Origin: Sphagnum compactum
Taxonomy: Eukaryota > Bryophyta > Sphagnopsida > Sphagnales
Direction: 5' to 3'
DNA length: 64,000 nucleotides
Assembly: GCA_965153455.1 (NCBI GenBank)
Contig: OZ234495.1
Location: 22,068,875 to 22,132,874 of the forward strand
The stretch's first letter is position 1. Each line of letters begins with the position of its first letter. Position numbers and translations under genes: made by a program. The notes under the pieces were generated by a model. It did no database searches. It had not been told where the DNA came from and saw only the letters and a list, made by a program, of their open reading frames with translations. Below, piece after piece: positions 1 through 10,925 of the stretch.

Positions 1-697
1 CTTTGAAGAAATTTTAAGCTTGAACTTTTTATTTTTTGACCTCAACAAACTTTGTATTGCATTCAGGGTTGGGTTTTCACATAAGGTTTGTTTCTTACTT
101 TTGTGTGATAACTCCAACCTAATTTTCCCAATCTCTTTGAAGAAAATATAGAATGAGATTGTATTGTTTCACATATGTCTAAACCCAAAAATTTCCCCCC
201 AATTTAATATAAAATATTTCTGATAATTAATGTATTATCAAGAAATTTTGTCATATAATTAAATAATTAATAAACCATTATTTCAGATAATTTAGATGAA
301 TAATTATCAAGAATTAGATAATCATTTATTTATTTGGAATAATTAACTTTATTTACTTGGATAATAAAAAGTTGGATCTAAAAATCAGATTGATTAATTT
401 GATATTTGATTAATTAACTTAAGTATATTTTTATTTTAATAAGTTATTGAAATCACAATTTAAGATAATTATTCCATGTTATAGATTGTAAGTTCAACTT
501 TTTCATGAAAAATTCCTACACCAAGATAAGCTTGATCACAATTATCATTGTATTATTTGTTCCACAAACAATACAACCTTTTTTCAAATTCATTCAACAA
601 AGTAAGAATCATGGAACTCCTAATCAACAACCCTAACCTATATACACACCTTTGTTAGCATATTAATTTGAAATTAACTAATTATTTTGGAGTGACC
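1..697. other. AT-rich sequence without a gene
   Basis: Very AT-rich sequence with many TAATTAA-type runs and no convincing reading frame. Positions about 85-215 belong to a dispersed repeat seen again at about 5820-5965 and 7520-7650. These copies share a TTTGTGTGAT...CCAACCTAATTTT block, then TTTGAAGAA, then CACATATGTGTAAACCC and a run of C. I see nothing else here. Confidence 0.7.
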
Positions 698-1417
698 CAA
701 AATGTAGGTATTACATTTAGGGTAGGATCTTCATTTAAAGAAGGTTTAACCCCCACATGCGTATTTTTGGTGTGACCCAAAATGCAGGTATTGCATTTAG
801 GGTAGGATATTCGTATAAAGAAGCTTAAACCCCACATGTGTACTTTCGAAATAGCCCAAAATGCAGGTATTACATTTAGGGTTGGGTTATTTCAAAGTGA
901 TTTTGCATGTGCATATTGTGTTTAGGGCTAGGTCTTCACTTAAGGGTATCCAAACCATTTAGATGGGTTTTTTTTTAAACATGTGGGTATTGCATTTAGG
1001 CTTGTTTTTCATTTAAACTTGCAATACCCAAACTTGTACTTACTTCTACCAACTGGAATTTTGGGGTTTCATTGCAATACCTACATCCGTACTTACCTTT
1101 ACCAACTGGAATTTTGGGGCATAATTGCAATACTTGCACTTGTACTTACTTTTACCAACTGGGATTTTGGGGCCTAGTTACAATACCTACATCTCACACT
1201 GATATAATCATTATCCTTGTGTTTTTGCATTTCACACTTTTTGTGCTTATTACTTGAAAACAATAATAACCTTTGTGCCATATTAGACTTCATGTGTGTG
1301 TTGAATACATGATGTTCAAAGAATTTTGGCTATGATTTCCTCCATACAAAATTGATTCTAAAACAAAAATTTTAGTGCCAATGGCAACAATCTTGATTAG
1401 TAATTGAAACATTTATT
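698..1417. repeat. Long direct repeat, left copy
   Basis: This 720-bp block recurs in the same orientation at 6468-7179. Shared landmarks are three minisatellite-like units at the left, a block around 900-965 (TTTGCATGTGCATATTGTG), the repeated phrase CCAACTGGAATTTTGGGG, and the right end GATTAGTAATTGA.ACATTTATT. The two copies bracket about 5 kb that includes the MULE transposase gene. The ends are not TG...CA, so these do not look like LTRs. The small reading frames inside are low-complexity translations of the repeat. Confidence 0.85.
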
Positions 1418-1673
1418 CGTGACATCGTTTAGTACGTACATTTATGTGATTGAGCATTGTTTCATGCCAATCTTTGAGCCGTTTGACACTATTTCCCAAT
1501 CCATCTTCTACACGGCGTAACACCAATCCTGGGTGTGAAATTGCATTTGCCTTTGTGAGGCGTATGTTACGAATATTACATGCCAATACTCTCATGTGTG
1601 AGGTGGCATGTTCACAAAGTGTCACATCGCCTTCTTTACATTCATTTGTGATCTCTTGCATTGTAGTGACCAA
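1413..1673 (-). other. In-frame open extension downstream of the transposase stop
   Basis: This 86-codon open stretch is in the same frame as transposase exon 4 and separated from it by one TAA codon. Its translation is rich in charged residues (GDVTLCEHATSH, VKRLKDWHETM) and reads like protein rather than random AT-rich sequence. It may be the original transposase C-terminus cut off by a point mutation, or 3' UTR. It ends within a few bases of the direct-repeat boundary at 1417. Confidence 0.35.
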
Positions 1674-4108
1674 TTATGCAAGAGCCCTTTCCATTGGGGT
1701 TGATGAATTTATTGTCTCATTAGACCCTACAATGGCACCCATAGGGAGATCATTTTGCTCCATGTTCATGAGCCCATCAAATTCCATGATCCCATCATCA
1801 CCTTCAAGATGATCATCTTCGTCATCATCATTGGACTCCATATCATCTGGAATATGTTGCGGGTCTACAAACATGTGACCCAACCCTCCACGATGTGATC
1901 CATACCATGTTCCACAGTAATTAATGATATCCTCTTGAGAAATGTCTGTGCATGTAAGAATGACCTTAATTTGGTGTTTACACATGTTCCCTCGCAATGC
2001 CCATTCGCATGTGCAACAACACATTTCAGTGAATGGGAATTTCACCGTGTAAATAACATTGGGAAGGCATTGGCTCCGTACGCCCCAAGCTCCATCACTC
2101 TCAAGGGTTGGTTGGTACACATGGCTAAGTGGAATAAGGGCTGCCATTTCCACACTTCGTGTAATAATGGCCTCCATAACCTTGTTTTTTATGAAACCCC
2201 TCTTTTTCATTTCCAATGTGTGCATGTAGTGGCGTGCAATGGTTGTTGTTAATCGCCACACCAACCAGTCAATCCTACGCCCTCTAAGGCCTTTTGTGTC
2301 AAGAGCAAACCAACGCTTCAATGCACCATGATATGATTCAATGCTCGCTTGGGTGTCTTGGTTGGAATGGGGCACTCTTCGAACACCCACCATCCATAAT
2401 TCTACAAACATAAACACAATACATAAGGATGAATAACATTATACAAAATAATTTTGAATGCTAAACCATGAAAAATATTATCACTTACCAAATTGATGGT
2501 AATAAGTCCAGAAATAGTTTGTCCACGCATCACCAGGCCTATGTTTATGAAGGCTTTCTCTCACAGCAACCCTCCCACGCTCTTTGAAGTCATCAATTGT
2601 TTCTCCATGATTGATGGACATGTACATCACATCATGAAGGTCTTGGAAGATTCCACCTCGCACTTCCACATCTTTGATTTTTTCAGTACCACGTAGGCGC
2701 CATGCTTTGAGAACATGCCAACAACAAAGATAAATGGGAACCTTGTCCATACCCCATACGACCCTAATAAGGACACATATGCAATAAAATCTCCATGAGT
2801 GGATGGGGTTAGTAACCCATAAAATGCATTTGAAGTAATCAAGAATTTTATGAAAGATATTAAAAAACATTTAAGGAAATAAACACAAAGTCGATACTAG
2901 GTATAGAACTAACCGTAATGCCTTCAATTCTTGAGGTGCATCATCAACGAGAAAACATGATGGTTTCCAATGTGGCATGTGTGATAACATCTTCTCTTTT
3001 AATGGTTTCAACCATTCGATCAAATCTTGAACTGTTTGCCTACTTGTAATGATCCAAGCTAAAGGGACACCCGTGCGATGATCATCAAACCCCATCAAGG
3101 TGAATAGATGGAATTTTGTATCATTTGTGCCAAATGTGGCATCCATAGAAATGGCACCATTGTGACCATATGATAGCATGGACTCGCATTGAGTTGGTGT
3201 TTGAATACCTATGGTGAATGGGACTTGAGTTCCGTTGATTTCACCAACATCTTGGAAAAAGAACACATCTTCCGGGTGTTGGAGAGCCCAAGACCGAATT
3301 GAAATTGCAGGGTTAGTGTGTAAACGCCAACTCCCTTTCTTACGTTTTCGATCCAAATATGCAATGTCTTGAAGCCGACTGAAATCATCTCGTGTCATGC
3401 TTTGACCCACATTCACACGTTCCCACCAAATTGCTTTATGCTTGTCATATATTTGTTTGGTCGTGTAACCTAAGCTTAGTTGGGCCCATATGTGGTCTTT
3501 CAATGCTTGTGACATGCGTGGAGCATAACGAGACATACGATAAATGGATTTTGGGTCATGCTCACCATGTGCGAATGACCCATCAATTCGTGTATGGGCC
3601 TTATGATAAATTGTGATCTCAGCCACATCAGGTCGTGTGTATAGACGTTTGATTGAGAATGACGCTAGGCATCCTCGTTTAATAGATCGAGTGTGGGTTG
3701 AATTTTCTCGATAGTCCTCTGGTCCATATCCGCATTGATACCTAAACCAAAAAACTTTCAAAATGTAAATGATTACATCTTTGGTATATGAATTATAGAA
3801 ATTAAAAAGGTTAATGCCATAAATGTTTACCATGTATGCCCGAGGTGGTTTTTGATAGTTGGTTGCTTGACATCCGTTTGGCTTGGAAAGTTTTTGTAAA
3901 CATTCCATTCCACAGGGGTACTTGTATCCCCTCGTTCACCTTCCAAGAATTTCGAGATGCGAGCATATGGAACATAAGCAAATTGAATGGTCACTTTATT
4001 TTGCCCTCCATGGCGTATCCCAGACGTCCACACCAAGTCTTTGTTTGAGAAAGGGGACTTGGCGGGGTTTTGGACATGAATGGAATGGGACTTTGGAACC
4101 CTTCCCAT
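1674..4108 (-). CDS. MULE / FAR1-type transposase with DDE and SWIM domains, four exons
   Basis: Exons on the minus strand: 4108-3831, 3741-2914, 2763-2489 and 2401-1674. All three introns have GT...AG ends and join in frame, giving 702 aa with no internal stop. A GCM/FAR1-like zinc-binding region lies at about residues 93-143 (YQCGYGPEDY to YHKAHT). The MULE transposase core has candidate catalytic residues D293 (SMDATFG), D359/D360 (FLVDDAP) and E482 (ASIESYH), plus the family CxWH-type motif CCWHV at 382-386. A SWIM zinc finger CxC-x8-CxH (C590, C592, C601, H603) follows. The start is the first ATG in frame; the frame is open upstream to about 4141 but only through a non-ATG codon. After the TAA at 1674 the frame stays open to 1413, so a longer ancestral C-terminus is possible. 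No terminal inverted repeats were found by eye, so it could be a mobile element or a domesticated FAR1-like gene. Confidence 0.85.
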
Positions 4109-4426
4109 GATTGAAGGAAGTAGGACAAATTCTTGCACCAAGAGAATTTATAATTCTCTAAACATTCATCATTGAACAAAAACCCAAAATGCAATACATA
4201 CATGGCTCCTTTAAATCAATGTTGTGACTTGGAATTCCCATTACAACACCCATATCATGATATAAAATACCTACTATTCCAATGTACATAACGTACAATA
4301 CTTGCATTATGAACCCATTTACTAAAACAAACTTTGGCAATACCCACATTGAGCTATTAAACCTCCCATCATTGAAAATGTTCACATATGCAATACCCGT
4401 ATTGTACCTTAAACCCATAGTGTCTG
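4109..4426. other. Upstream flank of the transposase, minisatellite-like words in inverted orientation
   Basis: No gene is seen. The stretch repeats the words GCAATACCCAC and AAAATGCAATAC, the reverse complement of the GTATTGCATTT core of the plus-oriented minisatellite units at 698-900. It covers the 5' flank of the transposase gene. No clear TATA box was identified. Confidence 0.5.
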
Positions 4427-5667
4427 AAAACCCCATGTAACAATACCCACATAATGATAATTAATGCACACTATTTGAGACGTGCAAAATGCAATACCTA
4501 CCTTAAGCCACAAAACCCACACTGGTTGTGGGTAGTCAATGCATTATTCGCATATGGGTATGAAAAAATAAACTACAAAGAGATATTGAATATGAAATAT
4601 CCGTGTAAAGGTATAAAACCTTTATTTATGGTTGTATACTTAATGAAACTTGATGCCCTTTCTATATCCAATAACTAGGAAATGAAAAGAAGTTGAATTG
4701 TAAAAATATAAACAAAAAAACAAAAGAAGTAACAAGAGACAAATGCATACCTTTAAGAATAAAAGATGACAACGTTCCACCAAAGTTTATAGTCGCAATT
4801 GAAAACGCAACCCTAAAAAATCATAATTCGTACAAAAATGGGTTAGAAAATATTAAACTCTAGCAACTATGGAACATAGGATACAAAGGAGATTCATAAT
4901 TATGGTATAGATCTAAACAAGTGAAAAGATAAAAACCAATATAATGAGCAAAATTTAAAATATAAACCTTAGGTTCTGAAATATATGAACCAAATTCCTA
5001 TACACTAAATAATAAAGCGTAACCCTAAAAATCCAAATGATATTTTGCAAAACCCCATGTAGCAATACCCACATAATGATAATTAATGCACATTGTTTAA
5101 GAGGAGCAAAATGCAATACCTGCCTTAAGCCATAAAACACACACTGGTTGTGGGTAGTCAATGCATTGTTCGCATATGGGTATGAAAAAATAAACTACAA
5201 AGAGATATTGAATTCAAAATATCCTGTAAAAGTATAAAACCTTTATTTATGGTTGTATACTTCATGAAACTTGATGCCCTTTCTATATCCAATAACTAGG
5301 AAATGAAAAGAGGTTGAATTGTGAAAATAGAAACAAAAAAACAAAAGAAGTAACAAGAGACAAATGCATACCTTTAAGAATAAAAGATGACAACGTTCCA
5401 CCAAAGTTTGTAGTCCCAATTGAAAACGTAACCCTAAAAAATCATAACTCATACAAAAATGGGTTAGAAAATATTAAACTCTAGCAACTATGGAACATAG
5501 GAAACAAAGGAGATTCATAATTATGGTATAGATCTAAACAAGTGAAAATATCAAAAACCAATACAATGAGCAAAATTTAGAGTATAAACCTTAAGTTCTG
5601 AAATATGTGAACCAAATTCTTATACACTAAAGAATAAAGCATAACCCTAAAAATCCAAATGATATTT
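4427..5667. repeat. Tandem duplication, two units of about 622 bp
   Basis: Unit 1 starts at 4427 and unit 2 at 5049, both with AAAACCCCATGTA.CAATACCCAC. They then run in parallel through ATAATGATAATTAATGCACA, TTTATTTATGGTTGTATACTT, GAAGTAACAAGAGACAAATGC and AATCCAAATGATATTTT. The offset is 622 bp at two separate landmarks. Differences are scattered substitutions. A partial third relative of the right end lies at about 7190-7270. No gene was recognised. Confidence 0.9.
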
Positions 5668-6130
5668 TTCCATAAGCCTTATTACAACCCTAATTGTACA
5701 AACCCTAACAAAAAAACGTCTTAATGATATATGCCCTAAACCCAAAAAACTATACAAATTATATAATGCAAAATATGTTAATATTTAAAAACAATCAAAT
5801 AAATTTCATACAAAACCAAAAGAGAAGATATGTCTTTTGCATTTGTGTGGGCCTTTGTGTGATCTCTCCAACTTAATTTTTTCCACTCTTTTTGAAGAAG
5901 ATTTAGAATGCAATTGTACTACTTCACATATGTGTAAACCCTAAAAATTTCCCCCCAAATTTAGCCTACTTTAGATTAATTACTATACATTTGTGAAAAC
6001 TTATTAATTAATTTATGTGTCTCAGCCCTAAACCTAAACCATAATCCAATAGTACATACTTATAATAATTACATGAAAAGAGTATTATAATGTCCATTCA
6101 ATAATAAATTAGGTAAACAAAATTTAGTAG
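5668..6130. repeat. AT-rich dispersed repeat
   Basis: Sequence with CCCTAA-containing words (AACCCTAACAAAAAA, CCCTAAACCCAAAAAAC), repeated with small changes at about 7280-7720. It includes a second copy of the block seen at 85-215. No gene was seen. Confidence 0.65.
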
Positions 6131-6467
6131 GATTGAGGGGGGGGGGGGGTGGGGGTGGAAAAAATGAGTAGGTAGTTAATTAGGTATTTGGCTATGTAAA
6201 AAACATAGATAGATAGGTAGTTAGGTAGATAGGCAAGTTAATACAAAAGAAACAAATTACATTATCAAGGTGACTAGGTTTGTAAAATACTTATGTCAAT
6301 AGGGTGGTTGTGTATGTAGGGTAGGTAGTTAGTATAGTGGTTAAGTTAGTAGGGTATGTAATTAATAGGGTAGCTAGGTTAGTAGGGCAGGTGGTTAGTA
6401 CAGTAACTAGGTCAATAGGATAACTAGTTATTAGGGTAGCTGTGTTAGTAGGGGATAATAAATAAGG
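6131..6467. repeat. G-run followed by degenerate GTAGGTAGTTAG array
   Basis: A run of G (about 6136-6157, interrupted by single T bases) is followed by about 300 bp of irregular GGTAG / GTTAGTAGGGTA / AGTTAGGTA words. Similar tracts lie at about 7722-7805 and 8010-8200. Related words on the opposite strand (CCTACCTA) occur at about 13905-13995 and 32565-32652. This is simple-sequence DNA. Reading frames here are compositional artefacts. Confidence 0.8.
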
Positions 6468-7179
6468 TACAAAATGTAGGTATTGCATTTGGGGTAGGAT
6501 CTTTGTATAAATATGCTTAAACCCCACATGCGTACTTTCGAAATGGCCCAAAATGTAGGTATTGCATTTAGGGTAGGATCTTCATATAAAGAAAATTTAA
6601 ACCCTACATGCATCCTTTCGGAGTGGCCCAAATTGTAGGTATTTCATTTAGGGTTGGGTTATTTCAAAGTGATTTTGCATGTGCATATTGTGTTTAGGGC
6701 TAGGTCTTCACTTAAAGGTATCCAAACCATTTAGATGGGTCTTTTTGAAACGTGGGTATTGCATTTAGGCTTGTTTTTTCATTTTAACTTGAAATACCCA
6801 AACTTATATTTACCTCTACCAACTGGAATTTTGGGGTTTCATTGTAATACCTACACCCGTAGTTACCTTTACCAACTGGAATTTTGGGGTATTACTTGCA
6901 CTTGTATTTACTTTTACCAACTGGGATTTTGGGGCCTAATTATAATACCTGCATTTAACACTAATATTATCATTATCCTTGTGTTTTTGCATTTCACACT
7001 TTTTGTGTTTATTACTTGGAAACAATAATAAACTTTGTGCCATATTAGACTTCATGTGTGTGTTGAATACATGATGTTCAAAGAATTTTGGCTATGGTTT
7101 CCTCCATACAAAATTGATTCTAAAACAAAATTTTTAGTGCCAATGGCAACAATCTTGATTAGTAATTGAGACATTTATT
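6468..7179. repeat. Long direct repeat, right copy
   Basis: Same-orientation copy of 698-1417, with three minisatellite-like units at its left end and the same right end (AGTAATTGAGACATTTATT). It is followed by a copy of the 4960-5050 sequence rather than by the transposase 3' end. No independent gene was seen. Confidence 0.85.
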
Positions 7180-7805
7180 AAAGTAAAATATTAGTTTTGA
7201 AATATATGAACCAAATTCCTATACATTAAATCATAAAGCATAACCCTACAAATCCAAATGGTATTTTGCCATAAGCTTTATTATAACCCTAACTATACAA
7301 ACCCTAACAAAAAAAAGATTTAGTGATATATGCCCTAAACCCAAAAAACTATACAAACTATACAAATCATATAATGCAAAATAAACAAATTTAAAAGAAC
7401 ATAGGAAAAAATTTAGAAACCAAAATTCAAAGGTTTTAAATTATAAATATTTATTAACTGAAAGAAAATACGTTAATCTTTAAAAAATATTCAAATAAAT
7501 TTTGTACAAAACCAAAAAAGAAGATATGTCTTTTACCTTTGTGTGATTTTTCCAACCTAATTTTTCCACTCTTTTTTAAGAAGGTATAAAATGCAATTGT
7601 ATTACTTCACATATGTGTAAACCTTAAAAATTTCCCCCCAAATTTAGCCTACTTTAAATTAATTACTATACATTTATGAAAAACTTATCAATTAATTTAT
7701 GTGTCTCAACCCTAAACCTAATGGTTAAGTTAGTAGGGTATGTACTTAATAGAGTAGCTAGGTTAGTAGGGTAGGTGGTTAGTACAGTAGCTTGGTTAGT
7801 GGTGT
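7180..7805. repeat. AT-rich repeat copy, no gene
   Basis: Resembles about 4960-5050 and then 5590-6030, including the CCCTAAACCCAAAAAACTATAC word and the TTTCCCCCCAAATTTAGCC block, and ends in GTTAGTAGGGTA simple sequence. No coding sequence was recognised. Confidence 0.6.
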
Positions 7806-8009
7806 GACCCAAAATGCAAGTATTGCATTTAGGGTATGATCTTCGTATACAGAAAGCTTGAACCCCACATGCGTACTTTCGAAATCGCCCAAAATGCAGG
7901 TATTGCATTTAGGGTAGGGTCTTCGTATAAAGAAAGCTTGAACCCCACATGTGTACTTTCGGAATGGCCCAAAATGCAGGTATTGCATTTAGGGTAGGGT
8001 TTTTAGGGT
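7806..8009. repeat. Minisatellite, period about 80 bp, with palindromic core
   Basis: Two full units and part of a third begin with CCCAAAATGCAGGTATTG at about 7806, 7888 and 7968. Each unit continues with CATTTAGGGTAGG, CTTCGTATA.AGAAAGCTTG, AACCCCACATG and GTACTTTCG. The same unit type is found three times at 698-890 and three times at 6470-6660. The core AAATGCA-GGTAT-TGCATTT is an interrupted palindrome. Confidence 0.8.
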
Positions 8010-8200
8010 AGGGTGTGTAATTAATAGGGTAGTTAGGTCAGTAGGGTAGGTGGTTAGTACAGTAGCTAGGTCAATAGGATAACTAGGTATTAGGGTAGCT
8101 GTGTCAGTAGGGGATAATAAATAAGGTACCAAGGTTGGTGCAGTACTTATGAAGAAGGTAGAAAAGTGAGCAGGGTAGAAAAGTGAGCAGGGTAGCTATG
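8010..8200. repeat. GTAGGTTAGTAGG-type simple sequence
   Basis: Degenerate repeats of GGTAGGTGGTTAGTACAG and GAGCAGGGTAGAAAAGT. The tract ends at the transition into the GC-richer fragment at about 8200. Confidence 0.7.
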
Positions 8201-9200
8201 TGTGAGGTCAGGTCCAGGGAAAAACGACCAAGAACTAAAAAAAAAAAGTACAATGGTCAGCAGCAAAAAGAAATGGACTGTCATGAACCCCATCCAGCGC
8301 CGAATGAAAAAATGCAAGGCATCAAGTGGACAGAACGTGACGCGCTCCTTGGTCCCGGGGTGAACCCACTTGAGGGTTCACCAATGTGAAGTTGCGGAAA
8401 GTTGGGACCGAAAGGCACGCTCCCGACTTCCAACTCTAGAAAGGGGTAGAAGGTCGAATTGGAAGCCCCGGGATTAGACTAGGAAGAGGGACTAGCTTAG
8501 CTTGTGTGAATCTGCATCCAAAAACCAACCACGGGAGGTTAGTTTAGCATTCGGGACACCCTTGGGTGTTGGGACAAGCCACGGGCACTTGGACACACAA
8601 GACTCACCACGGCCCGAACTCGGGGGAAGCCACCACCTTCCCCCATATAGTATTCTCTGCGGCTGGCCGCGGAGGCTACATCCAAATGGCACAAATTCCC
8701 GGGACTCCCGAAATGGAGTCCCGAAATTGTCCCGGCTGGACTCCTGGAACTTTGGACAGCCATAACTCCCGACTGCGAAGTCCGATTGCGACAAGGTCTA
8801 AACCAAAGTTGTAGTCCTCGTCGAGATCTTTCCAACGCCATGTCGCACTCCCGCAGGCGACGTCGGGAAAGGGTCGATTCTCGACTTTTAGTGGTCGGGA
8901 GTCAAACTGCCAGTTTGACTCCCGGCCCTTCTTTTGCCCATAACTTGGATTGTAGATGTCCGAATGGCCAATGCGAGGCCATTTTCGATATCTACGTTTC
9001 AAGACCTTTCCAATGACACCAAGAACACCCCAATGCGAGGTGTTTTGGGCCTTGCTGTCGAGCTCTAAACATTCGGGAGTCCCGGAGGACTCCAAATCCC
9101 AACTTTTCCAAGTGTTGGGCTTCACCCCCACACTTGGCCAAAGTGGGGTTGCGATAGAACGGCCAACTGGTGCATTGGTGGCTGTTGGTTCACTCTGGCC
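8201..9200. mobile_element. GC-rich fragment resembling retroelement LTR or leader sequence
   Basis: About 1 kb clearly richer in GC than its flanks, with no protein motif in any frame despite overlapping open frames on both strands (longest 151 codons). It repeats the words CGGGAGTC and GACTCCCG. It contains a perfect hairpin GGTGAACCC-ACTTGA-GGGTTCACC (8359-8382) and a 14-bp-arm palindrome (8896-8924). From memory, this style (ATAACTCCCGACTGCGAAGT, then CAAAGTTGTAG) resembles LTRs or leaders of plant retroelements, but no matching second LTR lies in the window. It abuts the left end of the triplicated unit and may mark the rearrangement that truncated the array. Confidence 0.4.
8896..8924. 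repeat. Near-perfect palindrome, 14-bp arms
   Basis: CGGGAGTCAAACTG and its exact reverse complement are separated by a single C. It lies inside the GC-rich fragment and could form a tight cruciform or RNA hairpin. Confidence 0.85.
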
Positions 9201-10666
9201 CTTGGTGTGAAACTTCAGAGACTCTTGTTGTTGTTTGAGAACAGGCAGTAGTTAATATTAGCTTGGGGCAGAATTTTACGTTTAAATTTACTTTCTCTGC
9301 TTTCTCAAATGAAATAGGGCAGGTATTTGTCTTTTTAATCATCATCAACCCCAGCCAGGGTTGTATTTTTTGCAATTTTGTGATGTAGCCAAGCTGGCAA
9401 TCATCCACATGAAGACTTCGCCAAATTTGGCTATAGACCAAATATGGAAGTAAATTTTTTAAATACTACTGAAGTTCAGCAGTTCTTTCCCAAATATTCA
9501 TTTGTTTTTTAAAAATGAGATTAAGCAATTGCAAATTTAATTTTCCAAAATTTCAACAGTTGAGGAATAAATATGCAAAGTACACCTTTTGTCCTGTATA
9601 TGGAATAGTAACCCAATGGTTGGGACAATAAATAGTCTTTCACAAGTTGGGAGTTTTTTATTCTTAACAATTTCAACAAATATCAATAAATATCAAGGAT
9701 ACTTTTTGTGAATCATTTTGTGCCAAATATCAGTGCGCATGGTAGTCATTTAATATTTTGGCTACCTGCTGTAACCTATTATCTTTATTTCCCCAAAGTC
9801 TGGCAAATTAGACCTATTTTTTCACAAAATTCCTTTGCATGTGTCGAAATCATATTTCAGGTTGCAAAAAATGCAAAAATTCACCCAAAAGAACCAATGA
9901 CCAAGTTGTCTAGCACTTGGGAGACATAGTTCACAAAAAAAGAAAGGTCAAATCCTTGCTCAACAACCATGAAGAAACCATGTAACAAAAGTGGAAGTTA
10001 AAATATGGAATATTCAAATAGGAAAGAAGTCAGAACACCAATGTTTGAATACATTTGCACCATATATGTCATTAGCCAATGTCAAATTGTCGTTTTAATT
10101 TGTACCATATGCCACAATAAACATCACATATTGTACATTGTAATGAATGAAACCACAAAGTTTATTTCACACATGGCTCATGTCACAACTTTTTGTGTGA
10201 GAAAAGTCACATTCTTTTGTAATGAATTCCACGTTGCATGTATATGCTTTGTGACTGATATTAGTAGATTTGACTCAAAATGGAACACTCTACATGGATG
10301 AAGAGAAAAACATTTCAATTGAGGCATGGAATGATCTGAAGTTCGTTCTTCAAGTATCCTTCAATTATGCTCACATTTACATGGATGGTATCTTCATGGC
10401 TTTTTACAATGTTTAAATGCTACACACATGTACCATGACTTCCATCTACACATAGGACTACTAAAGAAAATCTAGAAAATCATTCTTGAAAATTAGCAGA
10501 TTCATTGCCAAATCTTTTTATTTTGTTCACTCGACCTAGAAGCAAGTAACAGTGGAGACAATAGAACTCAAATACAACTTAGACAAAATTATAAGAATCA
10601 ATAGGTAATATTTATTTATGACACCTCACAAAATGATGTCAACTATTGAATTTTGAGACTAATGCA
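9201..10666. other. Unit leader, no gene
   Basis: Aligns with 27159-29119 in B and 44809-46768 in C. It includes a dispersed repeat at about 9350-9460 (AATTTTGTGATGTAGCCA, then GCCAAATTTGGC) that recurs upstream of the splicing-factor gene at about 58430-58530. Short open frames are not conserved in frame among the three copies, so I do not call a gene. Confidence 0.6.
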
Positions 10667-10671
10667 AGGAT

Positions 10672-10925
10672 TGTTGGAGACATTGATTATTATATGCAAG
10701 TTGCAATGAAAAGCTTTGACATAACTAATTTTGTTACATAGCCAAATGTCTAATGATTTTTTGTTCCTATGCAACATGACCATTTATTTATTAGTTAGTT
10801 AAATGGTAATTACTTTTATCTAAGTTGATTGAATTGAATGACTTTTGCATTATGTAACTAGACATTTAATATGGTTGTACAAGCTCTAAATGCAATGACA
10901 TTCTTGTAATAAGCAATCTTTTACA
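10672..10925 (+). repeat. Copia-like 5' LTR, copy A
   Basis: 254 bp starting TGTTGGAGAC and ending CTTTTACA. It is preceded by AGGAT and followed at once by a degenerate methionine-initiator-type primer-binding site. Confidence 0.85.

Noticed and set aside
6291-6631. Thr/Leu-rich frames in the GTAGG array
   Set aside because: Translations of simple-sequence repeats.
698-7179. Direct repeats interpreted as LTRs of one element containing the transposase
   Set aside because: Ends are not TG...CA, there is no primer-binding site or purine tract, and the interior encodes a MULE transposase rather than gag-pol.
5668-7330. CCCTAA words as interstitial telomere repeats
   Set aside because: Only isolated CCCTAA or TTTAGGG words within longer repeats. 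There is no tandem TTTAGGG array.
8676-9131. 151-codon minus-strand frame in the GC-rich fragment
   Set aside because: Translation has no motif and repeats reflect CGGGAGTC words. Treated as non-coding retroelement-like sequence.
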